Part shown: piece after piece, positions 1 through 5,028 of the stretch | How the letters are laid out: every line of letters begins with the position of its first letter | Position numbering within the stretch: the first letter of the stretch is position 1 | NCBI GenBank assembly: GCA_023260615.1 | Contig: JALQUY010000105.1 | Location: forward strand, 1-5,028 | DNA: 5,028 nt | Direction of reading: 5' to 3' | Source: Schleiferiaceae bacterium | GTDB lineage: Bacteria; Bacteroidota; Bacteroidia; Flavobacteriales; Schleiferiaceae | The notes under the pieces: generated by a model | The model's input: the letters and a program-made list of their open reading frames with translations, nothing else | Database searches by the model: none | What the model was told of the DNA's origin: nothing | Position numbers and translations under genes: made by a program

Positions 1-1050
1 CTGCTCCTTCTGGTCCGCATCAGCGGCTTCCTCCGTGAACAAACGCCGTTCCTACTGGCCCTGTTGCTCGGCTATGTGCTGCAGGCGCTGTGGATTTGGT
101 ACCGCAGCCAACAGCTGCCCGCACCGGAACAAACGCCCGAGCAGGCTACCTGGCCTCGCAAGGCTATGTTGAACTATTCGGGCATCATGTTGCTCACGGT
201 GGCGGCCCAAATGGCCTTTGGGCAACTCGACATCCTCATGGTGGGCGCTTGGCTCGGCCTAACCGCTGTGGCGCATTACAGCATTGCCTTCAACTTTGGG
301 ATTGTGGTGTCCATGCCCATGAAAGCGATGAACGCCTCCTTGCGTCCCATCATCGCCAAACTGGTAGCGGCCGAATCCTGGGACGAAGTCCGTCAGCTCG
401 GCGAACGCTCCCTCCAGAGCCAATGGTTAGCCTCGGGCTGGATCTTCTTGGTCGCCCTGTCCGTGAGTCCTTGGGCCTTCACGCTGCTGCCGGCGAACTA
501 CCAAGGGGGCTTGGATGCAGTGCTTTGGATCGCAGCGGCTCAAGTCGTTAACGTGTCCACCGGCCCAAGTGGTTTGGTGCTTGTAGCCTCCAAATCCTTC
601 CGCTGGGAGCTCTATGCCAATGCCGCTTTGATCGTTTTTGCGCTGGTCCTTGGGTACGCTTATATCCCGGAGCATGGCGTAACGGGTGCGGCCCAAGTCA
701 TCTTCCTGGCCATGGTGCTCTACAATGCGGTGAAGCTTTGGGCGTTGCACCGTTTGACGGGCCATGTGTGGCTCGGGGTAGGCTTCGCAAAGTCGCTTCT
801 GTGGCTGCTGGCCGCATTGCTCATGCACTCCGCTTTTTGGGGCGGGATAGAAGGATCCACCATCGATTTCTTGGGCATGTCCACGGCGCGGACGGAAATT
901 TCAACCCTTCCACTGCGGGATAAACTGCTCTATCCCAGCCTGGAAATCCTCTTGCACACCGCATGGACCTGGGTGGGCTTGCGCTACTTGGGTTTGGCAC
1001 CAGACTTGCGTACCTTCTTGGTGAAACTTTTTAGCCGACTCCGCGCATGA
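1..1050 (+). CDS. Polysaccharide (O-antigen/lipid-linked glycan) flippase-like membrane protein, 5' end missing
   Basis: The frame is open from the first base, so this is the last 349 codons of a longer gene. Members of this family usually have about 450-500 residues, so roughly the first quarter is probably outside the window. Counting codons from base 1, there are about nine hydrophobic segments (near 17-35, 58-80, 88-106, 143-163, 171-195, 207-223, 228-247, 260-280 and 315-331), separated by short charged loops. The stretch FGQLDILMVGAWLG (73-86) followed by YSIAFNFG resembles the polysaccharide-synthesis/Wzx (PST, MOP superfamily) pattern of an LD-x-L-x-VG helix followed by Y-S-I-A. This family moves lipid-linked sugar units across the inner membrane; the substrate cannot be told from sequence. 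The stop overlaps the start of the following glycosyltransferase gene (ATGA, 1047-1050), suggesting one transcript with coupled translation. The internal TTG at 64 is not needed as a start. Membrane class is sure; flippase identity is likely. Confidence 0.8.
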   Translation: MLLLVRISGFLREQTPFLLALLLGYVLQALWIWYRSQQLPAPEQTPEQATWPRKAMLNYSGIMLLTVAAQMAFGQLDILMVGAWLGLTAVAHYSIAFNFGIVVSMPMKAMNASLRPIIAKLVAAESWDEVRQLGERSLQSQWLASGWIFLVALSVSPWAFTLLPANYQGGLDAVLWIAAAQVVNVSTGPSGLVLVASKSFRWELYANAALIVFALVLGYAYIPEHGVTGAAQVIFLAMVLYNAVKLWALHRLTGHVWLGVGFAKSLLWLLAALLMHSAFWGGIEGSTIDFLGMSTARTEISTLPLRDKLLYPSLEILLHTAWTWVGLRYLGLAPDLRTFLVKLFSRLRA

Positions 1051-2207
1051 TTCTTTGGCTTACCTACTGGTACCCTGACGACGAAAATCCCATCCGAGGG
1101 AACTTTATTCGTGCCCAATGGCTGGCGGCCAAAGCGGCCGGCGCACATTGCGAGCTGCTCTTTGTGGACATGGCCTTGGGGCCCAAAGTCTTAGAGGTGA
1201 GTTGGGAGCGGGGCGATGCGGGCGAGCATATTCTAAAGGTTCGGTCCCGAATGTGGAAGACGCTTTACCACACTCCCATTTGGGCAGCCAATCTCATCGC
1301 GAAGAAGTGGGCGAAGAAAACGGGCCTCCCGACCCCTTCGGCGTTGCACGCTCAAGTGGTTTTCCCAGCTGGATTGCTGGCGGAACAACTGGGCCGCAGG
1401 TGGAACATTCCCTACGCCATCACGGAACATTGGTCCAAAGCAGGCCGCTGGACGAAGCACAAGCTATTTGGCAAGCGCGTTCGGACCGCCTACCTATTTG
1501 CCAGTGCCATTCATCCCGTGAGTGAGCACTTAAAGGCCGAACTGCAAACCGCCTTGCCCGCCATTGGGGCCAGCAAGTTTCACGTGATTCCCAACGCGGT
1601 AAACCTGGAGCGGTTTCCGCACGTAGCGCGGACCCTTTCCCCAAAAGCGGCAAAGATCACCCTGTTGGGAGTTGCCTCCCTCATTCCCGCCAATGCACGC
1701 ATCAAACGCGTCGACCTGGTGTTGGAGGCGCTTGCGGATCTAAAGCGCCAGCACCCGGAGGTAGCGTGGACCTACCGCCACGTGGGCGACGGAGGGCGTT
1801 TGAAGCGCTTGCAAGACTTGGCCCAGGGATTGGGCATTGCCGACAGCGTGACGTGGTTAGGTGCCATGGGAGCGGAGGACTTGCATCGAGAATATGCGTC
1901 AGCCGATCTTTTTATCCAACCAAGCAAGACGGAGACCTTTGGCATTGTAGTGCTGGAGGCCCTGCACAGTGGACTGCCTGTGGTGGTGAGTGATATTCCT
2001 GCCTTTGAGCACTGGGTGGGGGAAGATCGTGGAGTGCGCGTGGAACTCAGCGCCAAGGGGATCGCTGCGGGCATCCTGGAACTCTGGGAGCGCGGCATGC
2101 AGATAGCGCGCCTTGACGTAGAGGCAAAAAAATACGCCCCTACTTCCGTAGGGGCGCAGTTGGTTGAGAGCTACCAAAAATTAGTTGGCGCGCGTCCAGG
2201 TCGTTGA
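1047..2207 (+). CDS. GT4-like glycosyltransferase (GT-B fold)
   Basis: This complete 386-residue protein has the usual length for a GT-B glycosyltransferase. The N-terminal acceptor domain (about 1-195) contains PIRGNFIRAQ (15-24), AITEHWS (124-130) and IHPVSEHLK (155-163), and ends in VIPNAVNLERF (180-190), the common linker before the donor domain. The C-terminal domain carries K220 in IKRVDLVLEAL, HVGDGG (245-250), VTWLGAM (268-274) and the E-x7-E motif E296-TFGIVVL-E304 followed by HSGLPVVVSDIPAF. These residues bind the nucleotide-sugar in retaining GT4 enzymes; donor and acceptor are unknown. The protein is probably cytosolic or attached to the inner face of the membrane, building the glycan that the upstream flippase-like protein exports. 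The start lies in the ATGA overlap with that gene and has no Shine-Dalgarno sequence. The 3' end is unusual: residues 363-370 are encoded by a hairpin that serves as the terminator of the opposite operon, and the last eight codons overlap the DUF2147 gene. No plus-strand terminator is visible after the stop. Confidence 0.92.
   Translation: MILWLTYWYPDDENPIRGNFIRAQWLAAKAAGAHCELLFVDMALGPKVLEVSWERGDAGEHILKVRSRMWKTLYHTPIWAANLIAKKWAKKTGLPTPSALHAQVVFPAGLLAEQLGRRWNIPYAITEHWSKAGRWTKHKLFGKRVRTAYLFASAIHPVSEHLKAELQTALPAIGASKFHVIPNAVNLERFPHVARTLSPKAAKITLLGVASLIPANARIKRVDLVLEALADLKRQHPEVAWTYRHVGDGGRLKRLQDLAQGLGIADSVTWLGAMGAEDLHREYASADLFIQPSKTETFGIVVLEALHSGLPVVVSDIPAFEHWVGEDRGVRVELSAKGIAAGILELWERGMQIARLDVEAKKYAPTSVGAQLVESYQKLVGARPGR
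2126..2156 (-). terminator. Intrinsic terminator of the nadC-yihY-DUF2147 operon, inside the glycosyltransferase gene
   Basis: Bases 2135-2143 (cgcccctac) and 2148-2156 (gtaggggcg) form a perfect 9-bp GC-rich stem with a 4-base loop. Read on the minus strand the loop is GGAA, a GNRA-type tetraloop. The stem is followed after two bases by seven T (plus-strand A run at 2126-2132), the classic intrinsic terminator form. It starts 24 bases beyond the DUF2147 stop codon. On the plus strand the loop is TTCC and no T run follows, so it should act only on minus-strand transcripts. All of it lies within the coding sequence of the converging glycosyltransferase gene. Confidence 0.85.
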
Positions 2208-2621
2208 GCGACCAATGAAGCGCATGCCCAAGAGGTAGCCTTTAAAGTAGAGCGTTCCGTCTTTTTGGAGGTAGGCGTAGCAATCGTAGGTATTGCCGGA
2301 CTTGGTATCGTAAATCGTACCGCCTGCCCATTCCTTGTCATCCGCGTCGTACTTCAATCCCGTAAGGATGGTCGTGCCTTGGATCACGCGGCTGCGCAAC
2401 TTGGGATCAGGGTTTTCATTGTCTTTTTTGGGAGACGTGCCGTCGGGGTTGGTGTTGTTTTTCACGTACACCACGCGGCCGCGGTACTCGTTGCCGACTT
2501 TGTAGACTTCTACTTTGCCGTCCTTTTCTTCGTTCCACCAAACGCCGAGGATACCGTCAGCGCTCTGGGCCATCAAGTTGCCTCCCAACAGGAGCGCAAT
2601 CGCGAGAATGATCTTTTTCAT
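2181..2621 (-). CDS. Secreted DUF2147 family protein
   Basis: The 146-residue protein begins with a signal peptide: MKK, a hydrophobic core at about 4-16, and NLMAQS, where cleavage before Q19 or shortly after would be typical for Bacteroidota. The mature part has the DUF2147 pattern: DGILGVWWNEEKDGKVEVYK (22-41), YRGRVVYVK (46-54), NPDPKLRSRVIQGTTIL (70-86, with the conserved N-P-D, R and G), WAGGTIYDTKSGNTYDC (98-114), LYFKGYLLG (124-132) and the closing WTR (142-144). The family is small, exported and mostly beta-strand; its biochemical role is not established, and I infer only a periplasmic or envelope location. It starts at an ATG 14 bases after the yihY-like stop without a Shine-Dalgarno sequence; the leader is A-rich. 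It is the last gene of the operon, and its final eight codons and stop overlap the end of the glycosyltransferase gene on the other strand. The overlap includes the conserved WTR. Confidence 0.9.
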   Translation of the reverse strand: MKKIILAIALLLGGNLMAQSADGILGVWWNEEKDGKVEVYKVGNEYRGRVVYVKNNTNPDGTSPKKDNENPDPKLRSRVIQGTTILTGLKYDADDKEWAGGTIYDTKSGNTYDCYAYLQKDGTLYFKGYLLGMRFIGRSTTWTRAN

Positions 2622-2635
2622 AGTGTTTTGCTTGT

Positions 2636-3568
2636 CTAATTTTCGTTCAGGTGGGTGGAAGATACGCGGTTTTTTGCTTCCGCCATACTGGCATTGAGTT
2701 CAAATCCAATTAAAAGCCCCATGGCGTTCACGTAGATCCAGAGTTGGATGATCAGGAGGGTGCCAATCGATCCATAGAACTGGTTGTAGGTGGAAAAGTA
2801 GGTCACATAGACGCCAAAGAGGGTAGAGGAGGCTGCCACCAAAAGCGTGGCTAGGATGGCTCCTGGACTTACGAAGCGCCACGGCGCAGAGCGCATAGGC
2901 CCAAAGTAAAAGAGCATGGAAATAGCCAAGAGGATGATGGTGAGGACGATAAAATTTCGGGCCCAAATCAGCAAGGTCGCCAAGGGAACGCCAAGAATTT
3001 CGTCCTGTATGTAGTGGGAGAGGAAGGATTGGGACACCAAAATCAACGAAATGCCGAGCAGCAAGAGGACCGAAAGCGCTACCGTCAAGGCGAGTGCCGC
3101 GATGTACTGCGACCAAAAGCCCCGAACATTCAACTTGTGAATGGTCAATCCAAAGTTGCCGATCAACGAAAGCGTGCCGTTGGTGGAGAAAATGAGGGTG
3201 GCCACAATGGTGACACTCAAGAGGTCCCCGCGCTTGATCGTCAAAATGTCGTTGATGGTGGTGTAGGCGGCGTCAAAGGAATTCGGGGGGAGAAATTCTT
3301 TGAGCAGTTCAAAAAGCTGGTCCTGAAAGCCCTCCAAGGGTATGAAAGGAATGAGGGTGAAGAGGAAGATAACGCCCGGGAAGAGCGCCAAAAAGAAGGA
3401 AAAACTGATGGCGGACGCCCGGCTCGGTACGGCACCTTCGATCATACCACGCCAAAAAAACGTGGCCACGTCGTAGAGGCTCAGGCCTTCAAAAAGCGGG
3501 AGCTTGATGCGTTTGGCTTGCTGTGCGGCTCGCATCTGTACGCGGGACCAAAGAGTGGGAACCTTCAC
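2636..3568 (-). CDS. YihY/BrkB family inner-membrane protein
   Basis: This is a 310-residue integral membrane protein, the usual length for the YihY/virulence factor BrkB family. About six transmembrane segments are visible: 54-77, 117-138, 155-178, 195-222, 235-258 and 267-291. Family signatures are RASAISFSFFLALFPGVIF (50-68), matching the R-A-x-A-x-x-(Y/F) entry to the first helix, and FYGSIGTLLIIQLWIYVNAM (264-283) followed by LLIGFELNA, matching the Y-G-S-x-G ... L-W-x-Y ... G-x-E-L-N-A end. The family was once labelled ribonuclease BN by mistake; its real function is not firmly known, and roles in envelope or lipid transport are suggested for relatives. The start is GTG (3566-3568) inside a GTGA overlap with the nadC stop, so translation is probably coupled to nadC. 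The next in-frame Met is residue 12 and is less likely because it would lose the overlap. The C-terminal tail (about 293-310) is hydrophilic. Confidence 0.9.
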   Translation of the reverse strand: MKVPTLWSRVQMRAAQQAKRIKLPLFEGLSLYDVATFFWRGMIEGAVPSRASAISFSFFLALFPGVIFLFTLIPFIPLEGFQDQLFELLKEFLPPNSFDAAYTTINDILTIKRGDLLSVTIVATLIFSTNGTLSLIGNFGLTIHKLNVRGFWSQYIAALALTVALSVLLLLGISLILVSQSFLSHYIQDEILGVPLATLLIWARNFIVLTIILLAISMLFYFGPMRSAPWRFVSPGAILATLLVAASSTLFGVYVTYFSTYNQFYGSIGTLLIIQLWIYVNAMGLLIGFELNASMAEAKNRVSSTHLNEN

Positions 3569-4446
3569 AAGGGTTGAACTTTGAAGTGAATATCCATGCT
3601 TTTCACCGAATGGGTGAGTGCGCCTATGGAGATAAAGGTAACGCCACTCTCGGCATAGGCTCGAAGGGATTCAGCCGTAATCCCGCCAGAGGCCTCCGTC
3701 TCAAGGCGCCCCGCGACGGTTTCAACGGCTTGACGGCACGCTTCGGGGGAGAAATTATCCAGCATGATTCGCGTAATAGCGGGCACTTGGAGGGCCTCGT
3801 CTACCTCCGTCAAGGTCCTAACTTCCACTTCAATACCTCGCTTCAGTCTTTTTGTCTGGAGGTAAAGCTCTGTTCGCTTTACGGCTTCGGTCAAGGAGCC
3901 TACGGCGTCAATGTGGTTGTCTTTGAGCATCACATAGTCGTAAAGTCCCATTCGGTGGTTCGAGCCACCGCCCACTTGAACGGCCCATTTTTCAAGTGCG
4001 CGCCAACCTGGGGTCGTTTTTCGTGTATCCAAAAGGACCACCCCGGTGCCTTCCACCAAAGAAACATAGGCCTGTGTTTGAGTGGCAATCCCACTCAGTC
4101 GTTGGATGTAGTTCAGGAGGGTTCGCTCTGCCTTCAGCAGGGTGAGCACGGACCCTCGGGCTGTGCCGAGTACGGTTCCTGCATCGACGCGAGCCCCGTC
4201 TTCCACGCTTGGAACCCATTGTACGCGTGGGTCTATATGGCGCCAGAGGCTTGGAATTAAAGAAAGTCCCGCCACGACACCGGATGCCTTAGCGCGCAAG
4301 GTGCCAAGGCCTTGGGCATCCGGAGAAAAGCAGGCGAGTGAAGAATGATCGCCATATTCCTCCCCCTGTCCAAGATCCTCCTGTAAGGCCGCGTCTACAT
4401 GGCGCAGCCAGTCCGCTTCAGAGATAAATTCCCAAATTGGTTTCAC
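3565..4446 (-). CDS. nadC: Nicotinate-nucleotide pyrophosphorylase (carboxylating), quinolinate phosphoribosyltransferase
   Basis: The enzyme converts quinolinate and PRPP to nicotinate mononucleotide, CO2 and pyrophosphate in de novo NAD synthesis, in the cytosol. The 293-residue length is typical. Visible motifs are LQEDLGQGEEYGDHSSLACF (21-40, the N-terminal E-D-x-G...G-D-x-(T/S)-S pattern), KAERTLLNYIQRLSGIAT (105-122), LLDTRKTTPGWRALEKWAV (138-156), GGGSNHRMGLYDYVMLKDNH (159-178), EVEV (206-209), IMLDNF (227-232), EASGGIT (251-257) and GVTFISIGALTHS (268-280). Together these hold the Arg, His and Lys residues that bind quinolinate and PRPP and the acidic residues that bind metal. No expected residue appears missing. 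The start is GTG (4444-4446); an in-frame TAA at 4462-4464, with no other start codon between, fixes this as the earliest possible start. No Shine-Dalgarno sequence is present. The gene leads the operon with the yihY-like and DUF2147 genes, and its stop overlaps the next start by four bases. The neighbours give no evident metabolic link. Confidence 0.97.
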   Translation of the reverse strand: MKPIWEFISEADWLRHVDAALQEDLGQGEEYGDHSSLACFSPDAQGLGTLRAKASGVVAGLSLIPSLWRHIDPRVQWVPSVEDGARVDAGTVLGTARGSVLTLLKAERTLLNYIQRLSGIATQTQAYVSLVEGTGVVLLDTRKTTPGWRALEKWAVQVGGGSNHRMGLYDYVMLKDNHIDAVGSLTEAVKRTELYLQTKRLKRGIEVEVRTLTEVDEALQVPAITRIMLDNFSPEACRQAVETVAGRLETEASGGITAESLRAYAESGVTFISIGALTHSVKSMDIHFKVQPL

Positions 4447-4464
4447 CTTTGCAAGGTAAGTTTA
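4437..4464 (+). promoter_or_regulatory. Predicted Bacteroidota-type promoter of rlmH
   Basis: A TTG (4437-4439) is followed after 17 bases by TAAGTTTA (4457-4464), which matches TAnnTTTG at 5 of 6 fixed positions. This fits the -33/-7 promoter form known from Bacteroides and Flavobacterium (TTG or TTTG, then 17-23 bases, then TAnnTTTG). The -33 part lies within the first codons of nadC on the other strand. Only 4 bases separate the octamer from the ATG of rlmH, so the predicted transcript would have almost no 5' leader. Confidence 0.5.
4451..4458 (-). promoter_or_regulatory. Possible weak -7 promoter element of the nadC operon
   Basis: On the minus strand the octamer TACCTTGC lies 4 bases before the GTG of nadC. 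It matches the Bacteroidota TAnnTTTG element at 4 of 6 fixed positions. No TTG lies 17-23 bases upstream. The call rests mainly on its spacing, which equals that seen before rlmH and holA. If used, the mRNA would begin at or very near the start codon. Confidence 0.3.
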
Positions 4465-4468
4465 AGCC

Positions 4469-4894
4469 ATGGAAATCGTTCTGCTCGTCGTCGGGGATAC
4501 CCAAGAAGCCTATGTCAAAGAAGGGCTGGCGCATTTTATGCCGCGGATACAGCGCTATGGTAAGTTTTCCATTCAAGCGGTTAACCACCGGGACAAGCAA
4601 CTAGAGGCCTTGAAGCCTGGGGATCTGCTCGTGCTCCTGGACGAACGGGGCAAAACCTACACGAGCAATGGCTTTGCCAAACAGTTCCAGAAGTGGATGA
4701 ACCAAGGGCCCAAACGCTTGGTATTCGCCGTAGGGGATGCCTATGGTTTTTCCGATGCCTTTCGAGCGCAGGCGCAGGGGGAGTTGGCGCTGGGGGCGAT
4801 GACCTTTCCGCACGATTTAATTCGGCTACTTTTTGCCGAACAACTCTACCGGGCCTGGACCATCTTGAACAACGAGCCCTACCACCACCGCTGA
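4469..4894 (+). CDS. rlmH: 23S rRNA (pseudouridine1915-N3)-methyltransferase RlmH, unusually short
   Basis: RlmH is a small SPOUT-class (trefoil-knot) enzyme that uses SAM to methylate pseudouridine 1915 in helix 69 of 23S rRNA on assembled 70S ribosomes. Family features are MEIVLLVVGDTQEAYVKEGL (1-20), the LLVLLDERGK strand-loop (53-62), RLVFAVGDAYGFS (83-95, SAM-binding loop), and the conserved C-terminal run from MTFPH (111-115) through LFAEQLYRAW (121-130) to NEPYHHR (135-141). At 141 residues it is about 14-18 shorter than known RlmH proteins (155-159). The loss is internal, around residues 38-46, between the strand ending FSIQAV and the helix before PGDLLVLLD. The usual GG of the SAM loop (GGPxG in E. 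coli) reads G89-D90. An in-frame TAA at 4463-4465 rules out an upstream start. The gene diverges from nadC with a 22-base gap and is probably read alone or together with holA. Confidence 0.93.
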   Translation: MEIVLLVVGDTQEAYVKEGLAHFMPRIQRYGKFSIQAVNHRDKQLEALKPGDLLVLLDERGKTYTSNGFAKQFQKWMNQGPKRLVFAVGDAYGFSDAFRAQAQGELALGAMTFPHDLIRLLFAEQLYRAWTILNNEPYHHR

Positions 4895-4917
4895 CCCTCA
4901 GAGGGGCCATCTTTCCG

Positions 4918-4925
4918 TACTTTTG
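4918..4925 (+). promoter_or_regulatory. Perfect TAnnTTTG -7 element before holA
   Basis: TACTTTTG matches the Bacteroidota -7 consensus at all six fixed positions and ends 4 bases before the holA ATG. No TTG is found 17-23 bases upstream, so the -33 half is weak or absent. If active, it would give a nearly leaderless holA mRNA in addition to any readthrough from rlmH. Confidence 0.45.
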
Positions 4926-4929
4926 AAGC

Positions 4930-5028
4930 ATGGCCGTCACCCTAGATACTTTACAGCGCGAATGGAAGCAGAAGCGCTTTCGGCCCCTGTATGTGTTCGG
5001 TGGCGATGAAACCTTCTTCATGGACCGC
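4930..5028 (+). CDS. holA: DNA polymerase III subunit delta, N-terminal fragment cut by the window end
   Basis: Only the first 33 codons are present. After the amphipathic opening LDTLQREWKQKRF comes RPLYVFGGDETFFMDR (18-33), matching the N-terminal signature of the delta subunit (x-P-x-Y-x-x-x-G-(D/E)-E-x-(Y/F)-x-x-(D/E)). Delta is the clamp-loader subunit that opens the beta sliding clamp during replication. The GGDE stretch corresponds to the family's position for a degenerate P-loop. The ATG is fixed by an in-frame TGA at 4924-4926, one codon upstream. The gene starts 35 bases after the rlmH stop, and no Shine-Dalgarno sequence is present. The match is short, so the call depends on a single motif. 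Confidence 0.78.
   Translation, partial: MAVTLDTLQREWKQKRFRPLYVFGGDETFFMDR

Noticed and set aside
64..1050. TTG at 64 as the true start of the flippase-like gene
   Set aside because: The same frame is open from base 1 with hydrophobic, family-like sequence, and a start at 64 would give a protein far shorter than the family. The gene is simply cut by the window edge.
2265..2639. A 124-codon plus-strand frame opposite the DUF2147 gene
   Set aside because: It is fully antisense to a gene with clear family motifs and a signal peptide, and no homology or start signal is recognisable.
3014..3577. A 187-codon plus-strand frame rich in charged residues opposite the yihY-like gene
   Set aside because: A charged, low-complexity product is expected from the antisense of a hydrophobic membrane-protein gene. 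No independent support was found.
3523..4260. A 245-codon open frame on the plus strand opposite nadC and the end of the yihY-like gene
   Set aside because: It lies antisense to the highly conserved nadC, has no recognisable domain or membrane pattern and no promoter or start context. It is best explained as a shadow of nadC codon use.
4448..4464. TTTG (4448-4451) as the -33 element for TAAGTTTA
   Set aside because: The gap is only 5 bases, far below the 17-23 expected. The TTG at 4437-4439 gives the right spacing.
4895..4906. The ccctcagagggg palindrome after rlmH as a terminator
   Set aside because: With a workable loop only about 4 bp of stem remain and no T run follows directly, so termination between rlmH and holA is not supported.
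4581..5021. A 146-codon minus-strand frame across rlmH and the start of holA
   Set aside because: The product is an Arg/Pro/Ser-rich chance frame, antisense to two recognised genes, and crosses their intergenic gap.

Overview
The window is ordinary chromosomal DNA, most probably from a member of the Bacteroidota, perhaps a relative of the Flavobacteriales with fairly high GC. The evidence is the gene set (nadC, a YihY/BrkB-type membrane protein, a secreted DUF2147 protein, rlmH with a PYHHR end, the start of holA), the absence of Shine-Dalgarno sequences before the genes, and Bacteroidota-type TAnnTTTG promoter elements. The exact taxon cannot be read from the sequence. Coding density is extreme: every base lies in or within about 35 bases of a gene, and no RNA gene, mobile element, CRISPR array or long repeat was seen.

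Layout. (1) Bases 1-2207, plus strand: the 3' part of a polytopic polysaccharide flippase-like gene is joined by an ATGA overlap to a complete GT-B (family GT4-like) glycosyltransferase. This pair points to synthesis and export of a surface glycan. (2) Bases 2181-4446, minus strand: a three-gene operon transcribed nadC, yihY/brkB-like, DUF2147. The first junction is a GTGA overlap and the second a 14-base gap. A good intrinsic terminator for this operon (2126-2156) lies inside the 3' coding part of the glycosyltransferase gene on the opposite strand, and the two end genes overlap tail to tail by 27 bases. (3) Bases 4469-5028, plus strand: rlmH, diverging from nadC with only 22 bases between start codons, followed after 35 bases by the first 33 codons of holA.

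The genes do not form one pathway. They are a surface-glycan unit, an NAD synthesis/envelope operon and housekeeping genes for ribosome modification and replication. I found no convincing new defence, mobile or metabolic system. The points worth a second look are small-scale: the terminator written inside a conserved coding stretch of the opposing gene; the codon-aligned convergent overlap; a promoter-like octamer placed exactly 4 bases before the start codons of rlmH, holA and, weakly, nadC, which suggests leaderless mRNAs; and an RlmH that is shorter than usual with an altered glycine pair in its SAM-binding loop.
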